Assembly (NCBI GenBank): GCA_018267365.1
Contig: JAFDYQ010000001.1
Span: 1 to 64,000, forward strand
Source of the DNA: Bacteroidota bacterium
Lineage (GTDB): Bacteria > Bacteroidota > Bacteroidia > Chitinophagales > LD1
Direction of reading: 5' to 3'
DNA: 64,000 nt
The translations under genes were made by a program, and so were the position numbers. Each line of letters opens with the position of its first letter. Position 1 is the first letter of the stretch. Positions 53,798-63,186 of this stretch are shown piece after piece. A model generated the notes under the pieces. That model made no database searches. It was not told where the DNA came from and worked only from the letters and a program-made list of their open reading frames with translations.

Positions 53798-54826
53798 ATG
53801 AATGTGAGATATATACTCCTGCTGCTACTGTGTGCTACTACACTTGGCGCTTCAGCTCAGCAAATGAGGAAGCATAAGCATGTGACACCGCTACCACCAT
53901 TTGATAGCGTGCCTGCCCCGCCGGCGCCGGACTACAGCCAGCAGCAAAACTGGGCTGCGCTACCATTCCGTCTCGATGCGGCGGATGCAGTACCACACGG
54001 CATAGCAGCTGTGCCGGATAGCGCCAAGCAGATAGATGTCTTCTACATACACCCTACTACCTATCGCAATGGCCCTACCTGGAATGCGGATGTGCGCGAT
54101 GCTAAACTGAATAAAGTAGTGGATAAACGACCCGTGAAATACCAGGCTTCTGCCTGGAATGGATCTTGCCGTGTCTATGCACCACGCTACCGCCAGGCTA
54201 TCCTGCGTTCCTTTTTCATACAAGATAAACCTGATGGCAAGGAGGCGCTGGACCTGGCATATACAGATGTGCGGAACGCGTTTCAATATTATCTGGACCA
54301 CTACAACCATGGCAGGCCGATAGTGATAGCCTCTCACTCGCAGGGCTCCTATCACGCGCGCAGGCTACTCAAAGAGTTTTTTGACAAAGAACCCTTGCGC
54401 AGCAAACTGGTATGCGCCTATGTAGTAGGCTTCCCGGTTTTTGAGAAAGAGTATAATAACCTAAAGCAATGCAATGACGAGACGCAGACCGGCTGTATCG
54501 TCTCATGGGCCTCCTACCGCGATGGATTTGAACCAGTGGGCATGGAAAAATTTTATGGTGATGCGATCTGTACCAATCCCGTGACCTGGCGCAATGACTC
54601 CACCTGCAGTCTCGTGACGGAACATAAGGGGATGGTTCTTTTTAACTTTAATAAGGAGCTGCATCCCAAAACTACTGCGCGCATCCACAAAAATATACTA
54701 TGGGTAAATGTGGATGCACCACTGGCCAGAAAGTATGATAACCTGCATATAGCGGATATCAATCTTTTTTGGGAAGATATACGCGAGGATATACGCAAAC
54801 GAGAAGGCTACTATTGGAAACACTGA
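53798..54826 (+). CDS. DUF3089 family protein, predicted alpha/beta hydrolase
   Basis: A 342-residue exported protein with a signal peptide (MNVRYILLLLLCATTLGASAQ). DUF3089 features are IDVFYIHPTTYRNGPTWNADVRD at about 78, ASAWNGSCRVYAPRYRQA at about 122, LDLAYTDVRNAFQYYLDHYNHGRPIVIASHSQG with the nucleophile Ser of SHSQG at about 183, and the conserved CIVSWASY. A serine hydrolase or lipase is likely but the substrate is unknown. It follows a Pro-rich linker after the signal. Confidence 0.88.
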   Translation: MNVRYILLLLLCATTLGASAQQMRKHKHVTPLPPFDSVPAPPAPDYSQQQNWAALPFRLDAADAVPHGIAAVPDSAKQIDVFYIHPTTYRNGPTWNADVRDAKLNKVVDKRPVKYQASAWNGSCRVYAPRYRQAILRSFFIQDKPDGKEALDLAYTDVRNAFQYYLDHYNHGRPIVIASHSQGSYHARRLLKEFFDKEPLRSKLVCAYVVGFPVFEKEYNNLKQCNDETQTGCIVSWASYRDGFEPVGMEKFYGDAICTNPVTWRNDSTCSLVTEHKGMVLFNFNKELHPKTTARIHKNILWVNVDAPLARKYDNLHIADINLFWEDIREDIRKREGYYWKH

Positions 54827-54928
54827 TCAAGGCCGGCAGTCAGTCTTTGGTCTAAAGATCAATGTAAATAGATCATGTTCGTTGCTAGTTTGCTCATTAT
54901 CCCGTAGCATTGTGACAAAACAATCCTG

Positions 54929-55471
54929 ATGAGCGACTCACAACTGGGCGTAGGATCCCGCATAGAACATCCCAAATATGGCAAAGGTGTAATCGTAGAC
55001 ATGGACGCTTCCTACTACAGCATCTGGTTTAGAGATGGTGGCTCTACCCGCGGTATAGACCGGGAGTACGATGGCCTACAGGTACTGGAGAAAGTGGAAA
55101 GCGACCAGACTCCGTTTACCATGGCAGATATAGAGGCAGCACTGGAGAAGGTACTGGATCGCAAAGCGGCCGTATCTGAAAACATTGCACTCGGTGCTAA
55201 ATGGACCGGAGGCACTTTGGTCCTCAAACCCGGCAGCACAGATGTACAATCGAAAGAAATGCCTATAGATACATTCTTTCATAAAATAGTAATGGTACGT
55301 GACCGCCTGCGTGTATTGGAGCAAAATATCAATGCTCATAAGGTACTGACTGACGAAGAAAAGGTAGACCTGCAGCAATATATCACACGTATTTATGGCT
55401 CGCTGACCAGCTTTAATGTACTTTTCAAGTATACCGAAGATCAGTTTAAAGGATCGGGCAAGGGAGAGTGA
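54929..55471 (+). CDS. conserved protein with N-terminal CarD/UvrD-C-like SH3 fold
   Basis: A 180-residue cytosolic protein. Its N-terminal 55 residues, GVGSRIEHPKYGKGVIVDMDASYYSIWFRDGG, resemble the small beta-barrel (Tudor/SH3-like, GxxVxHPxYGxGxV) found at the end of UvrD/Rep and in CarD-type proteins, which suggests binding to RNA polymerase or a nucleoprotein. The rest is helical with a charged coiled-coil-like stretch (about 95-170). No precise function can be assigned. It is followed by the terminator at 55525-55566. Confidence 0.65.
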   Translation: MSDSQLGVGSRIEHPKYGKGVIVDMDASYYSIWFRDGGSTRGIDREYDGLQVLEKVESDQTPFTMADIEAALEKVLDRKAAVSENIALGAKWTGGTLVLKPGSTDVQSKEMPIDTFFHKIVMVRDRLRVLEQNINAHKVLTDEEKVDLQQYITRIYGSLTSFNVLFKYTEDQFKGSGKGE

Positions 55472-55524
55472 TCTATCAGGTGATCGGGTAATATATACAC
55501 GTTACAATCCACTGATACTAAAAT

Positions 55525-55566
55525 AAAATGGGCTAAGTCAATCTCATATTGCGCTTAGCCCATTTT
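55525..55566. terminator. bidirectional terminator between convergent genes
   Basis: AAAATGGGCTAAG (55525-55537) and CTTAGCCCATTTT (55554-55566) are exact complements around a 16-nt loop, with A and T runs at either end. It lies between the gene ending at 55471 and the M3 peptidase gene ending at 55606. Confidence 0.9.
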
Positions 55567-55605
55567 GTATTTATCAGATCATGCGTCTATGATCTCCGTG
55601 TCATC

Positions 55606-57306
55606 TTATAATTTGGTATCATCCACTTTGTCCAGCCATGACCTCACCTCGGTGATCACAGGCTGCACGGTGCTCGGCTCGAACGGATTATTGAGGTTGG
55701 CTAGTTTCACCAGGTCGAGGAATGATTTGCTGCCACCGGCCTTGCACAGGGTCAGATAGTCAGGCCAGGCTGTTTTGTCTCCCTTCTGCGCCCTGCTCCA
55801 AAACTGGAGCGCACATATCTGCGCCAGACAGTAGTCTATGTAGTAGAACGGGGAACGGAAGATATGGCCCTGACGTTTCCACAGGCCGCCGCCCTCGAGA
55901 TACGCATTGCCATCATAATCTACATAAGGCCTGTATTTGCGGTCTATATCGCGCCATACCTCATCGCGCTGTTTTGGCGTGAGATCGGGATTCTCATACA
56001 CCACGTGCTGAAACTCATCTACCGCAACACCATATGGCAGGAAAAGCATGGCAGAAGAGAGATGAGAAAACTTATACTTCTCCGTGTCCTGCTTAAAGAA
56101 AAGGTCCATCCACGGCCAGGCGAAGAACTCCATGCTCATAGAGTGAATCTCGCATGCCTCATAAGTAGGCCAGAGATATTCCTCTATACTGTTATTGCGG
56201 CTCTGGTAGCACTGAAAGGCGTGGCCTGCCTCATGCGTGAGCACATCTATATCGTGAGAGGTACCATTGAAATTGGAAAAGATAAAGGGCGCTTTGTATT
56301 GAGAGAAATGCGTGCAATAACCTCCCGCCTGCTTATTCTTCTTATTATTCAAATCCATGAGGTCGTAGTCCATCATGAAGTCAAAGAACTCTTTGGTCTC
56401 AGGAGATAACTCACTGTACATCTTTTTGCCATTCTCTACTATCCACTCAGGAGAACCCTTTGGGGTGGCATTGCCCGAGAGGAAGTTGAGTGGTATGTCG
56501 TAGTACTTCAGCTTGTCCAGCCCGAGGCGGCGGCGCTGACGCTCGCGGAGTTCATTGGATAGTGGTACTACGTGGTCGAGTACCTGCTGGCGAAACTTTA
56601 CTACGTCTTCAGCCTTATAGTCCGTACGCAGCATGCGATCGTATCCGAGCTCTACAAAGTTTTTGTAACCCAGCTTATGGGCGATCTTAGTGCGGGTTTT
56701 GACCAGCTTATCGTAAATGGTATCAAATTCATCTGCATTCTCTGCCCACCACTTGTATTTAGTAGTGGCGGCTTCCCGGCGTGTCTCCCGGTCCGTGCTT
56801 TGCTCAAACGGCTCTACACCTGCCAGGTTGTACTTCTCTCCGCGAAACTCCAACTCTGCTGTGGCTACCAGCTTAGAATATTCTGTACCGAGGCGATTCT
56901 CCTCCTGCATGTCACTGATCACCGCCGGACCAAAACTCCTGACACTGGTAGCAGCGATATCAAATATCTGTTTGCCAAATTTCTTTTCCAGCTGAGCTTT
57001 GAAAGGAGAGTTATTCAGAGACTTATAGAACTGGATATTGAGATCACGAAAGATAGGTTCGGTATTATCAAAAAACTCCTGCTCCGTCTCATAAAAGACA
57101 TTAGAGGTGTCTATAGAGTTGCGCACAGTAGCTATGCTGCCGGCAGTCTGAAACTCTGCTTTCAGATCATTGATCTTATTGATCACGTTTTCCTGCTCCT
57201 GGGCATCTGCTGCTTTGTCAAACTGCCGGAGGAGCCCCTGAAATTCAGTCTGCACTTTCTCAAGGTCCGGCCTGCGGTATTCTATCTCGGAAAATTTTTT
57301 CATCAC
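55606..57306 (-). CDS. M3 family oligoendopeptidase
   Basis: A 566-residue zinc metallopeptidase of family M3 (PepF-like). The zinc site LTHEAGHAFQCYQSR (HEAGH at about 354-358) is followed by the third ligand glutamate in PTYEACEIHSMSMEFFAW. Typical flanks are FSNFNGTSHDIDVLTH and FVELGYDRMLRTDY. The length is normal for the family. It degrades short peptides in the cytosol. The frame starts MMKKFSEIEYRRPDLEKVQ; either Met may be used. A TATATTTG -7 motif lies at 57324-57331. Confidence 0.93.
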   Translation of the reverse strand: MMKKFSEIEYRRPDLEKVQTEFQGLLRQFDKAADAQEQENVINKINDLKAEFQTAGSIATVRNSIDTSNVFYETEQEFFDNTEPIFRDLNIQFYKSLNNSPFKAQLEKKFGKQIFDIAATSVRSFGPAVISDMQEENRLGTEYSKLVATAELEFRGEKYNLAGVEPFEQSTDRETRREAATTKYKWWAENADEFDTIYDKLVKTRTKIAHKLGYKNFVELGYDRMLRTDYKAEDVVKFRQQVLDHVVPLSNELRERQRRRLGLDKLKYYDIPLNFLSGNATPKGSPEWIVENGKKMYSELSPETKEFFDFMMDYDLMDLNNKKNKQAGGYCTHFSQYKAPFIFSNFNGTSHDIDVLTHEAGHAFQCYQSRNNSIEEYLWPTYEACEIHSMSMEFFAWPWMDLFFKQDTEKYKFSHLSSAMLFLPYGVAVDEFQHVVYENPDLTPKQRDEVWRDIDRKYRPYVDYDGNAYLEGGGLWKRQGHIFRSPFYYIDYCLAQICALQFWSRAQKGDKTAWPDYLTLCKAGGSKSFLDLVKLANLNNPFEPSTVQPVITEVRSWLDKVDDTKL

Positions 57307-57323
57307 ATTAATTTATAAGTATG

Positions 57324-57331
57324 CAAATATA
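57324..57331 (-). promoter_or_regulatory. candidate -7 element of the M3 peptidase gene
   Basis: Minus-strand TATATTTG matches TAnnTTTG, 17 bp upstream of the first ATG at 57306, which would give a leader of about 11 nt. Confidence 0.45.
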
Positions 57332-57384
57332 CTGCTAATAAGGCATTTTGATACATAGCTACATATGCCAAAAATGCTATTTTC

Positions 57385-57888
57385 TTACTCCTCACTGCCT
57401 GCATTCAATCTTAGGCGCGCACTATTCCAGTAGGTGGCTATCATTCTGATAACCAATACAACCGACAATGAAAGACACGCCACACAAGCCAGGTTTATTT
57501 CATCAAAAAAATATCGGAACAGTGGATCCACCTCCTCAGGCGCCAGCGGACGGATAGGTGTGCCCATAGCCTCTATGGTAAATGAATCATAAATATGCAT
57601 GAACTCCTGTAGCCGCCTCAGCACATAGACAAAGAAATTGATATTGAATACGGCGAGCAGAAATTTCACCCAGGCGGGACGAAGCACAAAGGTAGTCTTT
57701 AACAATACAGAATACCTGAAATATGTCAGCGCCATGACTATAAGTGCGCCGTTGATCCAGAAGGGCTTGAAATACAATTTAGAAGTGAGCGGTAGCATGA
57801 CGATCACCGCCACTACCGCGCTGAGGAGCCACCAAAGGATTTCCTTGGCCACTTCCAGAAGGATATATTGTGTACCGCCTCTACTCAT
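57385..57888 (-). CDS. polytopic membrane protein of unknown function
   Basis: About 167 residues from MSRGGTQYILLEVAKEILWW; an ATG five codons earlier is possible. Four hydrophobic helices are visible (about 11-33, 42-60, 70-95 and 128-150). A loop between helices 3 and 4 reads MHIYDSFTIEAMGTPIRPLAPEEVDPLFRYFFDEINLA. I recognise no family. It lies 46 bp downstream of the DUF58 gene on the same strand and could be the last gene of that operon. Confidence 0.6.
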   Translation of the reverse strand: MSRGGTQYILLEVAKEILWWLLSAVVAVIVMLPLTSKLYFKPFWINGALIVMALTYFRYSVLLKTTFVLRPAWVKFLLAVFNINFFVYVLRRLQEFMHIYDSFTIEAMGTPIRPLAPEEVDPLFRYFFDEINLACVACLSLSVVLVIRMIATYWNSARLRLNAGSEE

Positions 57889-57933
57889 GATAAGCGGCGG
57901 CAAATGTAACGTAAAAAACCAGACCTGGGCGGG

Positions 57934-59268
57934 CTAGATCAGGTCGCGGGCCTTGAGCTCGAGATATTTGTTTATAGTATTGACCGTCAGCTGCTCCGGC
58001 GGGGTCAGCACACTATGTATGCCATGTACCTTCAGCTCCTTTATGATCTGTCTCTTCTCATAGGCAAATTTCTCGGCTATCGCCTTTTGATATATCTCCT
58101 CTGTATCCCTGGCCGGGTGCTCTATAAAATCCCTCAGCTCTGTATTCTCAAAAAAGATAGCCACTACCAGATGATTGGCCGCCAATGAGCGCATATATTT
58201 TAGCTGCCGGTGCATACCTTGCAGCGACTCAAAGTTGGTATAGAGTAAAATAAGGCTGCGCTGTGATATCTTCTGCAGGATCGTGGCGCTGAGCAATTCA
58301 AAATTGGAGTCAAGGAAGTTAGTTTTCTCTCGGTAGAGCGCCTCTTGTATCTTGCTGATCTGTGCGCCCCGGCTATCTGCGGGTAGCAAGGCATTCACTT
58401 TTTGAGAGAAAGTGACCAGCCCGGGCTTATCGCCTTTCTTCAGCGCTATATTAGAGATGACCAGAGACGCATTGATAGCATAGTCGAGCAGGGTCATTTT
58501 TTCAAACGGCATCTTCATGAGCCGGCCTTTGTCTACCACGCAGTAGACGTGCTGGCTTTTCTCATCCTGAAACTGGTTTACCATCAGCTGATTTTTGCGT
58601 GCTGTGGCTTTCCAGTTTACGGTACGGTAGTCATCGCCCTTCACATATTCACGTATCTTCTCAAACTCCATGCTGTGGCCTATGCGACGGATTTTTTTCA
58701 GGCCATAGTCGCTGAGCCTGTTGGGAAAGGCGAGCAACTCATACTTTCGCATCTGAAGAAAAGAAGGATAGACTGCTACTGTTTTTTGTGCATCAAAAAT
58801 ATAGCGCCTCGATACCAGACCGAGAAAAGTATATGCATAAACATTGACCCCTCCAAAACTATACTCGCCACGCTCCACCGGTCTGAGGTGATAGCTGACC
58901 GTGCGCTCCTGCCCGGACGGCACCTGTGCATAAAAGAGTACATCGCGCCGCTGAAACTGATGCGGTATCTCATCTATCACATCCAGGGAGATGGCAAAGG
59001 GATAGTGATTTTCCAGGAAAATTTTGATCTCATTCTCATCCCCGTTTGAGAGCCGGTCGGGAGGGACACGAGTGCCGTAGATGCCCTGGCGACGCTGATA
59101 GAGCAGCAGGATATCCAATAGTACAGTAATGCCAAATGCGGCCAGTAAACACTGCGAAGCGAAGAAAAATACCGGTACAGATGCGCTCACACAAAAGCAC
59201 ACAACTATAACTCCCAGTGCTATATAGAGCCTCGGCCGCAGATAGAGCGAGCGCAGGAATCGGATCAT
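57934..59268 (-). CDS. DUF58 domain-containing protein
   Basis: A 444-residue protein with two N-terminal transmembrane helices (about 14-55: LYIALGVIVVCFCVSASVPVFFF; QCLLAAFGITVLLDILLLY). A soluble DUF58/vWA-like region follows with the diagnostic EFEKIREYVKGDDYRTVNWKATARKNQLMVNQFQDE at about 200, VYCVVDKGRLM at about 240 and ARSLILLYTNFESL-type strands. DUF58 proteins pair with MoxR ATPases in envelope-associated complexes. The MoxR gene is 4 bp upstream, supporting a joint function. Confidence 0.92.
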   Translation of the reverse strand: MIRFLRSLYLRPRLYIALGVIVVCFCVSASVPVFFFASQCLLAAFGITVLLDILLLYQRRQGIYGTRVPPDRLSNGDENEIKIFLENHYPFAISLDVIDEIPHQFQRRDVLFYAQVPSGQERTVSYHLRPVERGEYSFGGVNVYAYTFLGLVSRRYIFDAQKTVAVYPSFLQMRKYELLAFPNRLSDYGLKKIRRIGHSMEFEKIREYVKGDDYRTVNWKATARKNQLMVNQFQDEKSQHVYCVVDKGRLMKMPFEKMTLLDYAINASLVISNIALKKGDKPGLVTFSQKVNALLPADSRGAQISKIQEALYREKTNFLDSNFELLSATILQKISQRSLILLYTNFESLQGMHRQLKYMRSLAANHLVVAIFFENTELRDFIEHPARDTEEIYQKAIAEKFAYEKRQIIKELKVHGIHSVLTPPEQLTVNTINKYLELKARDLI

Positions 59269-59272
59269 GCCT

Positions 59273-60262
59273 TTATCTAGGTATCTCTATATTTTTCATG
59301 AAGTTCTCAATCACCTGATTGGCTGAGACACCTTCCATTTCTTTTTCAGGTGTCAGCACGATACGATGTCGCAGCACAGGCTTGCTGGCAAAAATAATAT
59401 CGTCGGGCGTCACAAAGTTTCGGCCACGTATGGCAGCCATAGCCTTAGAAGCGCTGAGCAGCGCGAGAGAGGCACGCGGTGAAGCGCCGACATATAGATC
59501 CGGATTGTCTCGTGTCCGGGCTATGATACGGGCTATGAACTCTACGAGCTTTGCCTCTATATATACCTTACGCACCTCTATCTGATACTTTTTGAGCTCT
59601 GCTGCAGTGAGCACGGCATTTATCTTTTTGAGATCATTCATACCTCCCCGCTCCTGAAAATCTGTAAGGATCCTGACCTCCTGCTCCAGTGTGGGGTAGC
59701 CTACTTCTATTTTGTATATAAAACGATCCAGCTGCGCCTCCGGCAGGCGATAGGTACCTTCGTGCTCTATTGGGTTTTGCGTAGCGAAAACGATAAACGG
59801 CTCGCTCATCATGTGCGTCGTGCTGTCTATGGTCACCTGACGCTCCTCCATCACCTCAAAGAGGGCAGCTTGCGTTTTGGCAGGCGCACGGTTGATCTCA
59901 TCTATCAGGATGATATTGGAGAAAATGGGGCCGCGGCGAAACTCAAACTCTGAAGATTTGAAGTTAAATATATTGGTACCCAGGATATCACTCGGCATGA
60001 GGTCGGGCGTAAACTGGATACGCGAAAAATCCGCCGATATGCAGCGTGCAATGATCTTTGCGCTCAGGGTTTTGGCTACACCCGGTACGCCCTCTATCAG
60101 TACGTGCCCATTGGACAAGATAGCAGTAATAAGCAGGTCTATCATGCTATCCTGACCCACTATGATCTTGCGTACCTCATCCTTGACCCGGGCTACTGCA
60201 TCACGCAGGGCATCCAGATCATGCGGCGGAGCAGGAGTGTAGTTTTGCTGTATCTCTTCCAT
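59273..60262 (-). CDS. MoxR family AAA+ ATPase
   Basis: A 329-residue AAA+ ATPase. Walker A GVPGVAKT lies at about 58-65, Walker B FSNIILIDEINRAPAKTQAALFEVMEE at about 115-140, sensor 1 in FIVFATQNPIEHEGTYRLPEAQLDRF at about 158 and sensor 2/lid in VGASPRASLALLSASKAMA. MoxR proteins act as chaperone-like ATPases that activate or assemble partner proteins, commonly with DUF58/vWA proteins. It is embedded in an operon with DUF58 and DUF4350-like genes (4-11 bp gaps). Confidence 0.95.
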   Translation of the reverse strand: MEEIQQNYTPAPPHDLDALRDAVARVKDEVRKIIVGQDSMIDLLITAILSNGHVLIEGVPGVAKTLSAKIIARCISADFSRIQFTPDLMPSDILGTNIFNFKSSEFEFRRGPIFSNIILIDEINRAPAKTQAALFEVMEERQVTIDSTTHMMSEPFIVFATQNPIEHEGTYRLPEAQLDRFIYKIEVGYPTLEQEVRILTDFQERGGMNDLKKINAVLTAAELKKYQIEVRKVYIEAKLVEFIARIIARTRDNPDLYVGASPRASLALLSASKAMAAIRGRNFVTPDDIIFASKPVLRHRIVLTPEKEMEGVSANQVIENFMKNIEIPR

Positions 60263-60272
60263 ATAGTTGTTT

Positions 60273-61523
60273 TTATTTATTGATCAATCCTGAGTCATTA
60301 TAAAATTTCTCGAGGGCAGTATTAAATTCAATCAGTACCCCTTCTGTGATATGACGGCCGCGTATGATGTCCCGATCGAAAATGTCAAAAACATCATTGA
60401 TAGTTTCGATATCCACATTGCTCTTGTATGCCAGTCTGCTACGAAATATGGAGCCTGTATCACCAGTAGGCAGCATGTAGTACTGCCTGATACGCTGCAG
60501 AAGGTAAGTCATTTTTTTGATGGCTATATCCCGGTGGTCTTTCTGCTGATAGTACAAGGTGCCGACGGTACGGGTAAACTTCAATGAAAGATTGGCCGGC
60601 GGCTGTAGTATAGGTATGATACGCTGTAGCCTCTTGCCTGCAAAAACCATATACATGATAGCACTGACAATAGCTAAATAGAGGGCCCAGCGGTAGGCTG
60701 GGACAGATACTATAAACCTAAAAGGTGAAGAAGCCCGGTCTCTGTGATAAGGTTTATAAAATTGATCCCAGTAGATATCGCCATCAGGTAGCCTGCTGAG
60801 ACACGCGGCCACGTACTCATTATTATTGCGCTTTAGCATATTATAGTTAGTAAAAGCGAGAGGAATAAGATGAATAAGAAAAGCTCCCTGACCGAAAGGA
60901 ATTTTCGCAAAGTTAGCCCTGCCATGCAGGTCTAGCCCCAGTGTGAGACGAGGCCTTGCCACGACCGATTGGCGGGGAGCATCCATCTCCTCACCCAACA
61001 GATTAGCACGGGGATCAGCGTCTTTCATCCAGCGTGCTACAGCCTCATCTTTGATCCTGAATGTATCCTTGCTGTAATTTAAGTCTGCCAGCCTGGTCAG
61101 ATATCCAGTGGAGTCCGCGCTGAGTATGTCCATCTCCTCTTTGATCTCTATACCGAGCGTATCAGCGAGCAGCTGAGGTATATGGTCTGCGGCGATAAAG
61201 ACGTTATTGCCCGCAGCTGCGAAGGCAGTCATTTTCCGCACATCCAGGTCAGAGGCACTGAGATCTCCTGTCACTATCAGATAGCTCGCTCCGCTATCCT
61301 CGCCTCGCTCCATAAAATTATAAAAACTATAGTCTGCAGTCTCTATACGGCCATGGGGGAAAATATCCTTCAGCCGCTCATATAGTATAAAACTACCATA
61401 GGGTATCTTGTCTTTGCTATCAAAAGTAGGTACCCACACGACTTTATCTGGAGTGAGCCTGGCCAACACTATCAGTCCGGCCAAAATCAACACTAGTGCT
61501 ACATATGCTCCTTTACCCTTCAT
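60273..61523 (-). CDS. DUF4350-like membrane protein
   Basis: A 416-residue protein: a transmembrane helix near the N terminus (about 6-22: AYVALVLILAGLIVLARL), an extracytoplasmic glutamine amidotransferase-like region (YGSFILYERLKDIFPHGRIETAD; ASYLIVTGDLSASDLD; NNVFIAADHIPQLLAD) and a second helix at about 278-296 (YRWALYLAIVSAIMYMVFAGK). A helical cytoplasmic tail follows. The layout fits DUF4350, typically in MoxR clusters. Its ATG overlaps the upstream stop by 4 bp. Confidence 0.8.
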   Translation of the reverse strand: MKGKGAYVALVLILAGLIVLARLTPDKVVWVPTFDSKDKIPYGSFILYERLKDIFPHGRIETADYSFYNFMERGEDSGASYLIVTGDLSASDLDVRKMTAFAAAGNNVFIAADHIPQLLADTLGIEIKEEMDILSADSTGYLTRLADLNYSKDTFRIKDEAVARWMKDADPRANLLGEEMDAPRQSVVARPRLTLGLDLHGRANFAKIPFGQGAFLIHLIPLAFTNYNMLKRNNNEYVAACLSRLPDGDIYWDQFYKPYHRDRASSPFRFIVSVPAYRWALYLAIVSAIMYMVFAGKRLQRIIPILQPPANLSLKFTRTVGTLYYQQKDHRDIAIKKMTYLLQRIRQYYMLPTGDTGSIFRSRLAYKSNVDIETINDVFDIFDRDIIRGRHITEGVLIEFNTALEKFYNDSGLINK

Positions 61524-62245
61524 AGCGCCACCTGCTCCTGTATCAACGTATAAAAAGTAGTCAGTGCCGCCTTTGAGTCATCATAATGCTGCTCGGTCAC
61601 CGCATTATTGCCGTACCATACATTCTCAAAATCGTCAGTGGCCATGAGAAATGCCGCCCTGAGCCTGTCTCCGCTCAGCTCATGGTAGTAATCCATATTC
61701 GTTTTGCCAGGACGCCAGCGTATCATCTGCCTGTCAGTCATCATTTGCAGGGCCTTCAGATATTGATAGCGCACTGCCAGGCGCCACTGCCGCTCTGCAG
61801 TAGCCTGGGCTATGAGCTGATCCATATCCATTTCCGCTATATCCTCTTCTACGATACCTGTGGTGAGCACTGCTCGGGGACCACCTACCAGCAATCTGCG
61901 TATATCTATACCGGCAAGATTAAGAATGATGGCTACTATCGCAAAGATCAGCAAGCCGTAAAAGATCACCTTTGTGATCGTTACTTCACCGCCTTCTCCA
62001 AGTGTTTTTTCGAGCCATTCGGAAATTTTATAGTGGATCCATTGCCAGATCGTCATTTGCTGCGGAGGGGTCTCTATCTCATAGATAAATTCTTTCTGGC
62101 CTGCATATTTTCTAAGCGCATCCCGGTCAAAATTTCTGCCGGCGTATGTAGTGGAGTCCTGAGCCCGCACAGCAAAAAACATCAGCCACAAGACTAAGAC
62201 CGTGCAGAAATGATAAAATAAAGGCAAGCGGGAGGGACGATTCAC
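61520..62245 (-). CDS. DUF4129-like membrane protein
   Basis: A 241-residue protein with an N-terminal signal or anchor (LPLFYHFCTVLVLWLMFFAV), a central transmembrane helix (about 90-110: VIFYGLLIFAIVAIILNLAGI) and a C-terminal soluble helical region (about 145-240: EEDIAEMDMDQLIAQATAERQWRLAVRYQYLKALQMMTDRQMIRWRPGKTNMDYYHEL), the usual DUF4129-like profile. Its ends overlap both neighbours by 4 bp (ATGA), showing tight coupling. Presumed part of the MoxR-linked envelope complex. Confidence 0.75.
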   Translation of the reverse strand: MNRPSRLPLFYHFCTVLVLWLMFFAVRAQDSTTYAGRNFDRDALRKYAGQKEFIYEIETPPQQMTIWQWIHYKISEWLEKTLGEGGEVTITKVIFYGLLIFAIVAIILNLAGIDIRRLLVGGPRAVLTTGIVEEDIAEMDMDQLIAQATAERQWRLAVRYQYLKALQMMTDRQMIRWRPGKTNMDYYHELSGDRLRAAFLMATDDFENVWYGNNAVTEQHYDDSKAALTTFYTLIQEQVAL

Positions 62246-63186
62246 CTGTAGTAGTCGTTTGAGTCTTTATCAGTACCTATATTCTCGATCTCCTGCAGCA
62301 ATGTGGTGCCATCTTTTTTCTCCACTAGGCTATAATATTGGATACAGGTGGCAATGGCCGTAACAGTAGTAGTGACAATAGAGCCAAACTGCGATAGCCC
62401 CATGGCTACCCTATCTGCTGTACCCATCCCAAAATCCAAGCTACCTGAACGGACAGATGTAAAGGCTTTCATAAAATTTAATATCATGGCCGGTATCTGA
62501 AAAACAGCCCCCGCAAAACCTCCGATAAGACCTGCAACAAATAAGATCAGAAGAGTCCACCAAAAATTGCTACGAACGAGATAAAAGCAACGTGACATGG
62601 CAGGCCCCAGCGGTAGCTGCTCACGGATGTATACTATACTTAAAAAACTAAGTGGTACGGCAATATAACCGGCTCCTGCAAACAAGACCACCGCACCCAG
62701 AAAGAGCAAAGCAGTGGCATGGATCGAAATCAAAGCAAAAACAAACAATCCGCATATGCCCGCTACCACCAGCATGATGAGCAGTACCTGTAGGTAAAGG
62801 ACGATCATCCTGCCCGCATGCTCACGCATGCCTCTGAAAATATCCGTGTGATCTATCCGACCATCTTCCGACTGCTCTACGGCCAGAAAAGTACTGATAA
62901 ATAAGAGATGTATGACTAAAGCACCCAATGCGATAATCATAATACCGGCAAAGCCTAATCCACTCATAGCACCCATGCGAGACAGGTTTCGCATAAAGTT
63001 GGTACCCATGGCAAATGATGTCATAGCGCTGGAGTAGACAAATGAGCCGACCAGATATATCGGGGCTACCAGAGTGAGCAATACATAGCCATACTGCCGG
63101 AAATAATCCCGTGCAAAAGCCAAAGTATCATTGATAGCATCGGTAAAATGACGCACCTTAAATAAGTGAAATCTCTGCTGCTCCAT
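62242..63186 (-). CDS. polytopic membrane protein of the MoxR cluster
   Basis: A 314-residue protein with an N-terminal cytosolic amphipathic segment (FHLFKVRHFTDAINDTLAFARDYFRQYG) and about six transmembrane helices (residues about 32-280), Gly/Ala-rich, such as GLGFAGIMIIALGALVIHLLFISTFL. A weak resemblance to DUF4013/glycerophosphodiester-phosphodiesterase membrane domains exists, but I cannot name a family with certainty. It overlaps the SpoIIM-like gene by 29 bp and the next gene by 4 bp. Confidence 0.7.
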   Translation of the reverse strand: MEQQRFHLFKVRHFTDAINDTLAFARDYFRQYGYVLLTLVAPIYLVGSFVYSSAMTSFAMGTNFMRNLSRMGAMSGLGFAGIMIIALGALVIHLLFISTFLAVEQSEDGRIDHTDIFRGMREHAGRMIVLYLQVLLIMLVVAGICGLFVFALISIHATALLFLGAVVLFAGAGYIAVPLSFLSIVYIREQLPLGPAMSRCFYLVRSNFWWTLLILFVAGLIGGFAGAVFQIPAMILNFMKAFTSVRSGSLDFGMGTADRVAMGLSQFGSIVTTTVTAIATCIQYYSLVEKKDGTTLLQEIENIGTDKDSNDYYR